Shown here piece by piece: positions 17,310-25,219 of a stretch of DNA of 64,000 nucleotides. The DNA is from RGIG3178 sp964533965 (GTDB taxonomy: Bacteria > Bacillota > Clostridia > Christensenellales > QAND01), in the NCBI GenBank assembly GCA_964533965.1, contig CAZHNN010000013.1, positions 11,954 to 75,953 on the forward strand, read 5' to 3'. The position numbers were made by a program, and so were the translations under genes. Within the stretch, counting starts at the first letter, position 1. Each line of letters starts with the position of its first letter. The notes beneath the pieces are model-generated. The model did no database searches and was not told where the DNA came from. It saw nothing but the letters and a program-made list of their open reading frames with translations.

Positions 17310-18152
17310 TCACGCCGGCGGCCTTGCGCCGTCCAGCAATTGTGGTGTGCTCAATCCGAAGGTGTATTGAAAGTGTGGCTGATCGACGAGTTTGGAGTAT
17401 ACCGTTTTCCAGTTGCCGCCCCACTCCAGGCCAACCTGCTCACCAAGCCGACCCATCTGATTGAATTTCGCCATATCGTTCCAGTTCACTGTGCCGTTTG
17501 TCAGCGGTGCTGCGTCGAACGCCAGCCCCCAGTTGTGGTAGCTGTCGCCTCCCATCGCATCGGTGACGATGGGCCCGGGCGCTGTTCTGCCCTGCGCGTA
17601 GTAGGCATCCTGATCGTCCCAGCTGCGGAACACCGAATAGATCCTCACGTCCAGGCCGTTCTGCGCGCACAGCGCCAGAAAACGGCGGGCAAGCGTTGCC
17701 ACATAAGGGTTCAGCGCGTCGATGTTGTTGTTGGTTGGGCGTTTGGAGAAATCGTCGGGCGGGTTCGGGTTGAACAGCTGCTGCCTTGTCCTTGGCGCTA
17801 CATTCCCGTTCATCACGAGGCCGTTTACACTCTGGAACCTCCGGACGGTGTCCCTCGTCCTCGGTCCGTAAATTCCGTCCGGAGCACCGGCGTTGAATTG
17901 AAGTGAATTCAGCTTGTTTTGCACCCGGATCACTTCGTTAAACAAAGCGCCCCATGTAATTGGGCCGACGATGCCGTCGGGCACGAGCTTATGTTCCGCC
18001 TGAAAATCCCTCAGCGCTTCATCCGTATCGGCGTCAAACGTGCCGGTCACGGCAATGTTGTTAAAGTTGAAGTTCAGTCCGATTAGGTTCATCTGAAGGA
18101 TCCGGACCGCCGGTCCCTGGGAACCGAGCCGTATTGTCGGAAGTGCGGGCAT
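17310..18152 (-). CDS. Peptidoglycan-binding M15 peptidase (CwlK/endolysin-like)
   Basis: About 280 residues. The ATG at 18152 has AGGAAGG at good spacing, and MPALPTIRLGSQGPAV is a normal start for a PG_binding_1 repeat; the frame extends to 18254 without support. Two peptidoglycan-binding repeats span residues ~6-65 and ~70-130 (DGIVGPITWGALF and DGIYGPRTRDTVRRF). An M15 domain follows: YSVFRSWDDQDAYYAQGRT, then SYHNWGLAFDAAP with the SxHxxGxAxD zinc motif, and the last zinc His in DQPHFQY. L-alanyl-D-glutamate or D,D-peptidase activity on peptidoglycan is expected. No signal peptide is seen, and no phage genes adjoin. Confidence 0.85.
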   Translation of the reverse strand: MPALPTIRLGSQGPAVRILQMNLIGLNFNFNNIAVTGTFDADTDEALRDFQAEHKLVPDGIVGPITWGALFNEVIRVQNKLNSLQFNAGAPDGIYGPRTRDTVRRFQSVNGLVMNGNVAPRTRQQLFNPNPPDDFSKRPTNNNIDALNPYVATLARRFLALCAQNGLDVRIYSVFRSWDDQDAYYAQGRTAPGPIVTDAMGGDSYHNWGLAFDAAPLTNGTVNWNDMAKFNQMGRLGEQVGLEWGGNWKTVYSKLVDQPHFQYTFGLSTPQLLDGARPPA

Positions 18153-18370
18153 GGATATCACCTTCCTGCGGAAATTCTTCTGTATGTTATTCCGCATGGG
18201 TGGAAATGTGAAAAGGTTGTCTGGGCTTCGCATGCTTGCGCCGTTGTACCCCAATCTTCCTTATGATAATATAATTTATATATTCAAGGAGATTTTGTTC
18301 GTAGCTGGTTGCAGCGGTCTAATTGTTGGCTATTTACATATTGGATATGATTTTATAAGGAGGATTTCAC

Positions 18371-19534
18371 ATGAAGTATCGTAAGTTTGGCAAAAAAGAC
18401 TTTATGGTCTCTGCCTTCGGCATGGGATGCATGCGCATGCCGATGGAGACCAGACCCGACGGAAGCCGGGGATTTGACCACGCCGAATCCATCCGCATGA
18501 TCCACAGAGCCATAGAGGGGGGCGTCAACTACTTCGACGCTGCCAACTCGTATGGCGACGGAGAATGCGAAATCGTATTGGGCGAAGCGCTCGCCACAGG
18601 CTCTCGCAGGGAAAAGGTGCATATCACGACGAAGATCCATCCGCATGTTGCGCCCAACGAAGACGTGCTGTTGGAGACGTTCGAGCGGCAATGCCGGCGC
18701 CTGCAGACCAACTACATCGATTGCTATTTGGTCCACCAGCTCAACGATAGCGACCGGTTCGACCGTTTTGTTAACCACAACATGCTTCCGACGTTCATCA
18801 AGCTCAAGGAGCAGGGGCGTATCGGCGGCATCGGTTTCTCCTACCACGGCAATCCGGAAGGGTTCAAGCGGTGTTTGGACTACTACGACTGGGATATGTG
18901 CCAACCGCAGTTTAACATCTTGGACATCAACCGGCAGGCCTCTGTGGACGGTATCCGGTATGCTGGCCAGCGCGGTATCCCCGTGGTTGTCATGGAGCCT
19001 TTAAAGGGCGGCAGCCTCGCGCACGTGCCGCCGAAGATCCAACAGATCTACGATTCGTTCCCCGTCAAGCACACGCCGGTCGAGTGGGGCTTCCGCTTTG
19101 TGGCGGACTTCCCCGAAGTCGCTTGCATTCTAAGCGGTGTATCGACGATGGAGCAATTGGAAGACAATTTGCGTATCTTCGACACTCTTGAGCCCAACAT
19201 GCTCAGCCAGAAAGAGAAGGATTTGATCTACAAGGTCAAAGCCACCTTCGATGAAATGATTGCCGTACCCTGCACCGCATGCCGTTACTGCATGCCCTGC
19301 CCGCAGGAGGTGGACATTCCACGCATCTTCTCAATGTACAACGATGCATCTATGGTCGGCGATTTTACCCATGCGAAGAGGGGATATTCACGCATTTCCG
19401 ACAGGCGTGTGAGCGCTCACGGGAAAGCCGCCGACGCTTGCGTGGAGTGCGGCGCCTGTGAGGCGGCTTGCCCGCAGCAGATCCCTATCATCGAAAAGCT
19501 GAAGGAAGCCCACGCGAAGATGACGGCGAAGTAA
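18371..19534 (+). CDS. Aldo/keto reductase with C-terminal ferredoxin-type Fe-S domain
   Basis: A 387-residue protein. The first ~280 residues form an aldo/keto reductase TIM barrel (MKYRKFGKKDFMVSAFGMGCMRMP opening in two parts, FDAANSYGDGE with the catalytic Asp/Tyr, TTKIHPH with the Lys, CYLVHQLND). The C-terminal ~90 residues carry ACRYCMPCP and VECGACEAACPQQIPI, cysteine clusters for [4Fe-4S] binding. This arrangement is common in anaerobes and suggests an NAD(P)H- or ferredoxin-linked oxidoreductase. The ATG at 18371 follows AAGGAGG. Transcribed alone. The substrate is unknown. Confidence 0.88.
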   Translation: MKYRKFGKKDFMVSAFGMGCMRMPMETRPDGSRGFDHAESIRMIHRAIEGGVNYFDAANSYGDGECEIVLGEALATGSRREKVHITTKIHPHVAPNEDVLLETFERQCRRLQTNYIDCYLVHQLNDSDRFDRFVNHNMLPTFIKLKEQGRIGGIGFSYHGNPEGFKRCLDYYDWDMCQPQFNILDINRQASVDGIRYAGQRGIPVVVMEPLKGGSLAHVPPKIQQIYDSFPVKHTPVEWGFRFVADFPEVACILSGVSTMEQLEDNLRIFDTLEPNMLSQKEKDLIYKVKATFDEMIAVPCTACRYCMPCPQEVDIPRIFSMYNDASMVGDFTHAKRGYSRISDRRVSAHGKAADACVECGACEAACPQQIPIIEKLKEAHAKMTAK

Positions 19535-19548
19535 GGGTAAACCTGAAT

Positions 19549-19581
19549 AAAAGGTCTTGAGCAAAGCTCAAGGCCTTTTAT
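19549..19581 (+). terminator. Terminator after the aldo/keto reductase gene
   Basis: AAAAGGTCTTGAGC-aaa-GCTCAAGGCCTTTT, a 14-bp stem with one mismatch, running into TTTTATG. Confidence 0.8.
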
Positions 19582-19770
19582 GATCCGATATATTCGATCA
19601 GAGCGAATCTTATTGCGCGGTGACAAAGAGATCACCTTCTCCATGGGTAGGCGCTACTTTCCCCGGCGCAGACCAGACCCAATGTCCGGATCTATCGATC
19701 AAACCGTGCATGGTATCGGTTTGAGCATCTGCCAGAAGGTAGACGGCATCCTCTGCAAGACCCGCCACTG

Positions 19771-20313
19771 TTACACGTCCATGCCGTATATCGCGCAGGC
19801 AAAGGTTCGGGCTCCATCAAAACTCGTGTACGTTCCATCCGTCTGGTATTGGAATCCTGCCTTTCTCATGACGGAACCGGACGCCGAGTTGTCCTTGGCG
19901 TGTCTGCACGAAAAGGAACGGATGCCGACGGTGTCGATGAGATACTCCATCATAAGCCGTAGCGCTTCGGTGGTGTATCCGTGGTTCCAATACGCTTTTG
20001 CAATGCAATACCCAATCTCGAACTGCTCTGGTTCCAAACAAGCTCGGGAAGCGCCGATCGAACCGATCAGCGTTTTCGTATCGGCCAATTCGATGCCCCA
20101 ATCATAGAAATCCGGACGGCGATATCCCTGATCGCATTCCGATAGCCAGGCTTTTGTGACCTCGATGTCAGAATGCGGATTCCAACGGAGGAACTTTGTG
20201 ACCTGTGGGTCACTGGCCCAGTTGTGAAAGACGCTATCGGCATCTCCCGTGCATAGGGGCCGCAGATGCAGGCGGTCACCCCGCAAGACAGGTGTTCCCT
20301 GATGGTTGGCCAT
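19771..20313 (-). CDS. GNAT N-acetyltransferase (RimJ/RimL type)
   Basis: About 180 residues from the ATG at 20313, which has AGGAGG eight bases upstream; the frame runs to 20538 but that extension lacks a ribosome binding site. Opens with TPVLRGDRLHLRPLCTGDAD and has the RimJ/RimL-type FHNWASDPQVTKFLRW. The acetyl-CoA region is FEIGYCIAKAYWNHGYTTEAL, followed by NSASGSVMRKAGFQ. Family members acetylate ribosomal proteins, amino acids or antibiotics; the target here is unknown. About 190 bases between the terminator at 19581 and the stop contain nothing recognisable. Confidence 0.85.
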   Translation of the reverse strand: MANHQGTPVLRGDRLHLRPLCTGDADSVFHNWASDPQVTKFLRWNPHSDIEVTKAWLSECDQGYRRPDFYDWGIELADTKTLIGSIGASRACLEPEQFEIGYCIAKAYWNHGYTTEALRLMMEYLIDTVGIRSFSCRHAKDNSASGSVMRKAGFQYQTDGTYTSFDGARTFACAIYGMDV

Positions 20314-20555
20314 AAAAATTACCTCCTCGTATTGCCGATGGCGAAAAAGATACCATAAATAAAAATAGTATATCATAGATAAAACCCATGATAAACCACA
20401 CAAAAAACCGAGAATATATCTCTCCACACAAGATCCGAATGGTTGGGACCGGAAATCCCATGACACGATCGATATTTTAAAAGAAAAGAAGCTCCACAGA
20501 TACCTGAATACCGATGGAACCATCCAAAGACGACTCATTTCTTATCTGAATGATA

Positions 20556-21362
20556 TCATATCAACTCGCAGACGATGGTGAGATAAATGTTGTCATCGCC
20601 GCCGGTGCTCTTTGTAAGCGATACCTTCCAAGTTGCATTGTCCTTGGTGAAAGAAACCGTCTTGTTGTACCGATCTTCCGTCTTTTTAAATCCGGTCTCC
20701 TTGCCGTATTCCTTCTGGTAGAGGTCCGTGAACTGCTTTGTTGTCAGCGTGCTGACATAGCTTGTGCTGTATTCCCGGCACAGCTTGTTTTCGCTATAAA
20801 AGAGGCGGAACCGCTGCGAATACAGCGTATTCTTCTCGCCAAGCGCAGGAACGCCGCCGCTGTACTCCTGAAAATAGGGGTTTAACTCCACCTTTTGCTG
20901 TTCCGAAAGCCCCACCTGAATTGTTACTTCAAACGGCGCATCCGCGCTGTTACGGCTTATGGTGATGTCCGCCGGATGCCCGTTCGCATTGCCGGCAAGC
21001 GACCCGTCGTAGGATACCTCATCGGTTGGTATGACGATCTTGTTGTAAAACGCCATCGCCTCTTCCTGGCTGGATTGTGTCGTGTAGGTCAGCGTATATA
21101 CGTTGTTGCCCAACAAGAAACTGTGAGCGGTCTTCATCGTCTCAAACCCGCAGCTCGTGACTTGTATGCACTTATACAGCGGCAGTACATCCAGCGGATA
21201 TTGGGACAAAAGAGCCGTTCTGTCTCCTCCCGAAAGATCTTCCGGCGCCGCCAGAGGCACTGGGGCCGGCGTGAGCTGCACAGAAGCCTTTTTGGAGAGG
21301 GACTTGCAGCCCAATGACAGAAGCAGCGTCAACAGAACGATGGCCCATGCGAGTTTTCTCAT
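20556..21362 (-). CDS. Paralogous lipoprotein family member 3
   Basis: About 268 residues from the ATG at 21362 (AAGGAG upstream; the frame reaches 21422). The lipobox is LSLGC. Related to the products at 10832 and 11823 by SQYPLDVLPLYKC, FYNKIV, GHPADITI, LNPYFQEYSGG, EKNTLYSQRF, YQKEYGKETGF and a final YLTIVCELI. It lies 76 bases downstream of the XRE-cupin regulator on the same strand, so the two might be co-transcribed. As in members 1 and 2, no catalytic motif stands out and the two halves look like copies of one unit. Confidence 0.75.
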   Translation of the reverse strand: MRKLAWAIVLLTLLLSLGCKSLSKKASVQLTPAPVPLAAPEDLSGGDRTALLSQYPLDVLPLYKCIQVTSCGFETMKTAHSFLLGNNVYTLTYTTQSSQEEAMAFYNKIVIPTDEVSYDGSLAGNANGHPADITISRNSADAPFEVTIQVGLSEQQKVELNPYFQEYSGGVPALGEKNTLYSQRFRLFYSENKLCREYSTSYVSTLTTKQFTDLYQKEYGKETGFKKTEDRYNKTVSFTKDNATWKVSLTKSTGGDDNIYLTIVCELI

Positions 21363-21437
21363 ATGCTCTCCTTGTTTTGGATTGTTCAAAACGCAATGGT
21401 AAAGATGGCGCGTCAGTCCCATATTGTCCTCTGCGCT

Positions 21438-21986
21438 TTAGCGCATATAGAAGATGACCAAGCTCAATTCCGCGTCATCAAAGCCGGTGTTGCGGTAGCT
21501 GTGCGCCGTGTCGGCGGAAAAGCGTATGGAATCTCCCTTTTGAAGGTGAATTATCTCCGCGTTTGTCATGATGTCCGCCTCACCCGAAAAGACCGTGATA
21601 TATTCCACCGTGCCGTGGATGTGCCCTTCCGCCTGTAGAAATCCGTTGGCTTTGATCACAATGCGATAGGTCTCAAACCGGGTGGATTCATCGAAGGGGA
21701 ACAAAGGGTAATTGATAAACCTGCCTTCATCCTCCACAAGCGGCTTAATCGCCTGATGCTCCAGCATGCGGATGCCTTGTTCGTGCTCGAGCAGTTCTGT
21801 AAACGAGGTCTTCAGACCGTTTGCAATCTTCCACAATACCGAAATGGTAGGATTGACCTCGCCGCGCTCAATCTGCCCAAGCATGCTCTTGGAAACCCCG
21901 GTCAACTTGGCGGCCTGCTCCAAACTCAAATGGTTGGCTTCCCGAATGGCTTTCAGGTTGTTGGCGACGCGGGCATTGACATCCAT
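21438..21986 (-). CDS. XRE-cupin transcriptional regulator
   Basis: A 182-residue regulator. An XRE-type HTH fills residues ~7-62 (LSLEQAAKLTGVSKSMLGQIERG). A C-terminal cupin fills ~105-180 (EGHIHGTVEYITVFSGEADI and DSIRFSADTAHSYRN) and probably senses a small ligand. It is divergent from the LysE-type exporter at 22092, and the 105-base gap carries a promoter. The usual interpretation of such pairs is ligand-responsive control of the exporter. Confidence 0.88.
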   Translation of the reverse strand: MDVNARVANNLKAIREANHLSLEQAAKLTGVSKSMLGQIERGEVNPTISVLWKIANGLKTSFTELLEHEQGIRMLEHQAIKPLVEDEGRFINYPLFPFDESTRFETYRIVIKANGFLQAEGHIHGTVEYITVFSGEADIMTNAEIIHLQKGDSIRFSADTAHSYRNTGFDDAELSLVIFYMR

Positions 21987-22001
21987 GAGATCCCTCCACT
22001 A

Positions 22002-22030
22002 TTGACGATATACTGCACGATATGTACAAT
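22002..22030 (+). promoter_or_regulatory. Sigma-A promoter for the LysE-type exporter
   Basis: TTGACG (22002-22007), a 17-base spacer, then TACAAT (22025-22030). The overlapping GATATACTGCACGATATGTACAAT segments and the GTATAC palindrome nearby are plausible sites for the divergent XRE-cupin regulator. Confidence 0.65.
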
Positions 22031-22091
22031 ATAGTATACACATGGCTTGCTTGTATTATTATATCATCGAGGAAACAGAGGAAAAAGAGCG

Positions 22092-22676
22092 ATGTTTCAT
22101 TGGAACGCATTTTTGATCTATGTATTTGTGACGGCGATCACACCGGGTCCGAACAATATCTTGTCCTTGAGCTACGCGCATCGGTACGGGTTTAAAAAAA
22201 GCCTGCCGTTCAATTTGGGTGTGTGGTTCGGGTTTACCGTCACGATGCTGCTGTGCACGGTGCTAAGCTCTGCGCTATATATGCTGATTCCCCGCATCAA
22301 GCCGGTTATGCTGGTGCTGGGTGCGATCTATATGCTCTATTTGGCCTATAAGATATTCAAAAGCGGCGCGCATATCCAGGAGAAAGGTGAAGGGAAGGCA
22401 AGCTTTCTTTCCGGCATGCTGCTGCAGTTTGTCAACGTAAAGGGCATCATCTACGGCATCACCTCGATGTCCACGTATATCCTACCGCATTTCTCGTCCG
22501 TGCCGGTGTTGATCCTGTTCGCGGCAATGCTCGCGTTCTTGGGGTTTATTTGTACGCTGTGCTGGTCGCTGTTCGGTGCGATGTTCAAAAAGCTGCTCGT
22601 CCGGTATGCCAGCATCATCAACGCCGTCATGGCGCTGCTGCTCGTGTATTGCGCCGTTTCATTGTTCTTTGATTGA
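22092..22676 (+). CDS. LysE/RhtB-family amino-acid exporter
   Basis: About 194 residues from the ATG at 22092; the frame begins at 22047. LysE-family signature: FVTAITPGPNNILSLSYAHRYGF in the first helix, then FNLGVWFGFTVTMLLCTVLS. Six hydrophobic segments in total, with FVNVKGIIYGITSMSTYI in the fifth. Members export amino acids or related metabolites using the proton motive force. Divergent from the XRE-cupin regulator, which likely controls it. Followed by a strong terminator. Confidence 0.87.
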   Translation: MFHWNAFLIYVFVTAITPGPNNILSLSYAHRYGFKKSLPFNLGVWFGFTVTMLLCTVLSSALYMLIPRIKPVMLVLGAIYMLYLAYKIFKSGAHIQEKGEGKASFLSGMLLQFVNVKGIIYGITSMSTYILPHFSSVPVLILFAAMLAFLGFICTLCWSLFGAMFKKLLVRYASIINAVMALLLVYCAVSLFFD

Positions 22677-22733
22677 TGATAACGAAAAACGTGTGATTGT
22701 CAATTTTAAAAAATAACGTTTTTGACCTATCGG

Positions 22734-22764
22734 CGCCCTGCTTATGGCAGGGCGAATCTTTTTT
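22734..22764 (+). terminator. Terminator after the LysE-type exporter gene
   Basis: CGCCCTGC-ttatg-GCAGGGCG followed by AATCTTTTTTGC. Confidence 0.75.
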
Positions 22765-22784
22765 GCTTTTTTACAAAAAATGGG

Positions 22785-22812
22785 TTGACATCCAAAACGT
22801 TATGTATATAAT
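22785..22812 (+). promoter_or_regulatory. Sigma-A promoter of perR-rbr
   Basis: TTGACA (22785-22790), a 16-base spacer and TATAAT (22807-22812). Both hexamers are perfect consensus. Confidence 0.85.
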
Positions 22813-22817
22813 AGATT

Positions 22818-22846
22818 TTAGAATTATTCTAAATAATAAAATTATT
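22818..22846 (+). promoter_or_regulatory. PerR/Fur box overlapping the perR start region
   Basis: TTAGAAT-T-ATTCTAA at 22818-22832 is a perfect 7-1-7 inverted repeat matching the Per box consensus TTATAATnATTATAA. It abuts a second palindrome, AATAAT-AAA-ATTATT, at 22832-22846. Their position just downstream of the -10 predicts autorepression that would also cover the rubrerythrin gene. Confidence 0.8.
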
Positions 22847-22865
22847 CCAGAAAGGAGCACCCGCA

Positions 22866-23288
22866 ATGTCACCATGGAACAACCTGACAAAGGAACTGAC
22901 AGACTTGAACATTAGGCCATCGCTACAACGGGTGATGATTCTGGAATATCTGCGCTCCAAACGCAACCACCCTACCGCGGAGCAGATCTACGACGCGCTC
23001 CACGGCAGCGTGCAGTCCATCTCGCTTGCAACGGTATACAACACGCTTGGGCTGTTCGAACAAAAGGGGCTTCTGCAGGTTCTGAGCGTTGGTGAAAACG
23101 AGCACCGTTTTGACGCCACGACACAAGCCCACGGTCACTTTTTGTGTGAGCAGTGCGGGAAAGTCCGCGATTTCTTCATGGAGCTCGACGATTATGAACA
23201 CGATCTGCCAAAGGACTTTCTGGTTCGTTACAAGGGCGTGTATTTCACGGGCGTATGCGACGAATGCGCAAAGAAACAGGCAGTGTAA
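22866..23288 (+). CDS. perR: Fur-family peroxide-responsive repressor, PerR-like
   Basis: A 140-residue Fur-family protein. The winged helix (residues ~15-85) includes RPSLQRVMILEYLRSKRNHPTAEQIY and SISLATVYNTLGLFEQKGLL. The metal site is EHRFDATTQAHGHFLCEQCGKVRDF, with the first structural CxxC, and VCDEC is the second CxxC near the C-terminus. An Asp in RFDA, as in PerR, rather than Glu, together with the neighbouring rubrerythrin gene, favours PerR over Fur. The ATG at 22866 has AAAGGAG upstream. Probably autoregulated through the box at 22818. Confidence 0.85.
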   Translation: MSPWNNLTKELTDLNIRPSLQRVMILEYLRSKRNHPTAEQIYDALHGSVQSISLATVYNTLGLFEQKGLLQVLSVGENEHRFDATTQAHGHFLCEQCGKVRDFFMELDDYEHDLPKDFLVRYKGVYFTGVCDECAKKQAV

Positions 23289-23338
23289 GCCAAATTGGCT
23301 TTCAAATAGATACAAATTTAAAGCGGAGGAGAATGAAA

Positions 23339-23830
23339 ATGGAAAACAAGACGTATAAGGATTTAATGGATGCATTTGCAGGAGAATCACAGGCAAACCG
23401 TAAGTATACCGCCTATGCCAAGAAGGCTGAAGCGGAAGGGAAGAAGAACGCAGCCAAACTGTTCCGGGCCGCAGCCGACGCCGAAACCATCCATGCCCTA
23501 AAGCATTTTGAGGTGGCGGGCAAGGTCGGTTCCACGGCCGACAACCTCAAGGATGCCGTGGCGGGAGAAACGTATGAGTATAAGGACATGTACCCCGGTT
23601 TTGTGACTGACGCCGAAGCAGAGGGGAACAAAGCCGCCCTCATGAGCTTTAAGAACGCAATGAAGGCGGAGGAGGTTCACGCGAGGCTGTATCAGGAGGC
23701 GCTGGAGAGCATCGACAAAACCGAAGAAGTGTTCTACTACCTCTGCCCGGTTTGCGGCAACATTGAAAAGGCCGTTCCGGACAAGTGCCCGATCTGCGGC
23801 GTACCAGGATCAATGTTCATCAAGTACTGA
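23339..23830 (+). CDS. rbr: Rubrerythrin
   Basis: About 163 residues. A ferritin-like diiron domain (residues ~1-135) has FAGESQANRKYTAY (ExxxR), then AETIHALKHFEVAG (ExxH) and a second KAEEVHARLYQEAL. The C-terminal rubredoxin-like domain has CPVCG and CPICG. It reduces hydrogen peroxide with electrons from rubredoxin or NADH in strict anaerobes. The ATG at 23339 is 8 bases after GGAGGA; an ATG at 23333 lies too close. It follows perR by 50 bases and is probably controlled by it. Confidence 0.93.
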   Translation: MENKTYKDLMDAFAGESQANRKYTAYAKKAEAEGKKNAAKLFRAAADAETIHALKHFEVAGKVGSTADNLKDAVAGETYEYKDMYPGFVTDAEAEGNKAALMSFKNAMKAEEVHARLYQEALESIDKTEEVFYYLCPVCGNIEKAVPDKCPICGVPGSMFIKY

Positions 23831-23865
23831 TTTGCCTGCGGCAAACGCCGCTTTCCATATAAAAA

Positions 23866-23892
23866 CCGCCCGGTTTTCGGGCGGCTTTTTTA
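23866..23892 (+). terminator. Terminator after rbr
   Basis: CCGCCCG-gtttt-CGGGCGG followed by CTTTTTTATT. Confidence 0.85.
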
Positions 23893-23970
23893 TTCGGAGA
23901 TCAGATCTGAATGACCGTAACGAACAGATAACAGTAAGCCGTAATAGGCGGCACCCTTTTCGTCTTTGTG

Positions 23971-24744
23971 CTACTTCGCTGCCATCCCGATCACAAATGC
24001 CTTTACGGCCGATAGCGTCTTTGCTCCTTCAAGCGACGGATAGGCGCTTTGATCGTAGATCAGCCCATCTTTTGCTTCCAAAAACGCATACCGTTGGCCG
24101 TCCCGAAAGCTGTACTCCGCCAAATCCGAAAGCGCAAGTTTTACGCCGTCCTGAAGCTCGATCTCATCGTCACCAACAGACGTCGGCATGAAAATACCCT
24201 TCATGCCTTTTTTTATCGCAGATACTACACCGCTATCCTCGATCCAGACTTCACCCTTTTCCACCGGGCAGCGCAGCAGTATCCTGACGGTATCGCCCGT
24301 CTTTATGTTCCCACGGTAGACCTCTTCAGCCCTGATCTTCACAACCGCCCAGTAGTAGGTCACGTCGGAGCCCATGGCGATCTTGATGTTCCTTGCTTCC
24401 GTCACTGTGCCCAAAAAGATTGCGGATGGGTGCTTAAACAATTGCTCTTCGGAAAACCACATGAGCTTTGCCTGTATCCGCTGTTGCGGCGCGTCCTGCA
24501 CATATTCCGCGGTAATGCCCTTAGAGGAATTCGGCAGTTGAATATTCGTTCCCCGGAATAGCGGCAACGCCAGAATCAGGATACCCACAAGGAACACGAC
24601 GGCTGCCGATGCCCAAACTGCCTTGCCTTTGAATGGTCTTTTATCCGTTCTCTGCGAGTGCGCAATTCTTTTCAGAGCCTTCTGTTCGAAATCGGCGCTT
24701 TGCTTAACGTTGTCCATGGCTTCTTTATACGTCCTTTCAGTCAT
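23971..24744 (-). CDS. Membrane protein, probable anti-sigma factor for the adjacent ECF sigma
   Basis: About 257 residues from the ATG at 24744, which has GGGAGG eight bases upstream; a TTG six bases earlier also opens the frame. The cytoplasmic N-terminus (~45 residues, KALKRIAHSQRTDKRPFK) is followed by one membrane helix (ASAAVVFLVGILILALPLF) and an extracellular beta-rich domain of ~180 residues (MWFSEEQLFKHPSAIFLGTV, TGDTVRILLRCPVEKGE). The gene overlaps the end of the ECF sigma gene by 8 bases, the usual sigma/anti-sigma arrangement. No zinc anti-sigma HxxxCxxC motif is present. Confidence 0.7.
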   Translation of the reverse strand: MTERTYKEAMDNVKQSADFEQKALKRIAHSQRTDKRPFKGKAVWASAAVVFLVGILILALPLFRGTNIQLPNSSKGITAEYVQDAPQQRIQAKLMWFSEEQLFKHPSAIFLGTVTEARNIKIAMGSDVTYYWAVVKIRAEEVYRGNIKTGDTVRILLRCPVEKGEVWIEDSGVVSAIKKGMKGIFMPTSVGDDEIELQDGVKLALSDLAEYSFRDGQRYAFLEAKDGLIYDQSAYPSLEGAKTLSAVKAFVIGMAAK

Positions 24745-25219
24745 CTTCAAAGCCTCCCAGCTTGGATTTGAGCAGGCTGCGGCCTCGCGATAGCCGCGTG
24801 CCCACCGTAGCGGGCTTGCTGCCTAAGAGTCGGGCTATTTCTGCAATCGAATAGCCTTCGTAGTAATGCAGATGAATGGGCAGGCGATACTTTTGGGGCA
24901 GTGCCAGCACGGCGGCAAGGATTTCGCTTTGCTCCTTGGGCAGATAGGCAAGACTTTCGGGCAGATGGTATCTGCTCTTGAACCATCCCGCTTTTACCGC
25001 GTTCTTGCTCTTGTTGATCGCCACCCGAAAGAACCAGGCCCTCTCGTGCTCGCGGCTCTCAAAGGCGGGCTGTGCCTGCCAATAAGCCACAAACACATCC
25101 TGAGCGATGTCTTCCGCATCCGCCAAGTTCTTCACATAGGAAAAGGCAAGACGGATGATGCTCCCCGCATACAGGGCAATGGCCTCTTGCACTGTACGGA
25201 GCGTTTCGGTTTCCTGCAA
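24737..25219 (-). CDS. ECF-type RNA polymerase sigma factor
   Basis: About 160 residues. Region 2 is VKNLADAEDIAQDVFVAYWQ with HERAWFFRVAINKSKN, and region 4 is LPQKYRLPIHLHYYEGYSIAEIARLLGSKPATVGTRLSRGR. The start is not a simple ATG: GGAGG is followed at 8 bases by TTG (25219), whereas the nearby ATG is out of frame and a GTG overlaps the ribosome binding site. An upstream TTG reaches 25234. The downstream overlapping gene is the likely anti-sigma factor. Upstream lie three regularly spaced palindromes. Confidence 0.88.
   Translation of the reverse strand: MQETETLRTVQEAIALYAGSIIRLAFSYVKNLADAEDIAQDVFVAYWQAQPAFESREHERAWFFRVAINKSKNAVKAGWFKSRYHLPESLAYLPKEQSEILAAVLALPQKYRLPIHLHYYEGYSIAEIARLLGSKPATVGTRLSRGRSLLKSKLGGFEDD

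Noticed and set aside
17310..18152. Prophage endolysin
   Set aside because: The M15 peptidase resembles endolysins, but no holin, structural or integrase gene adjoins, so a cell-wall enzyme is more likely.
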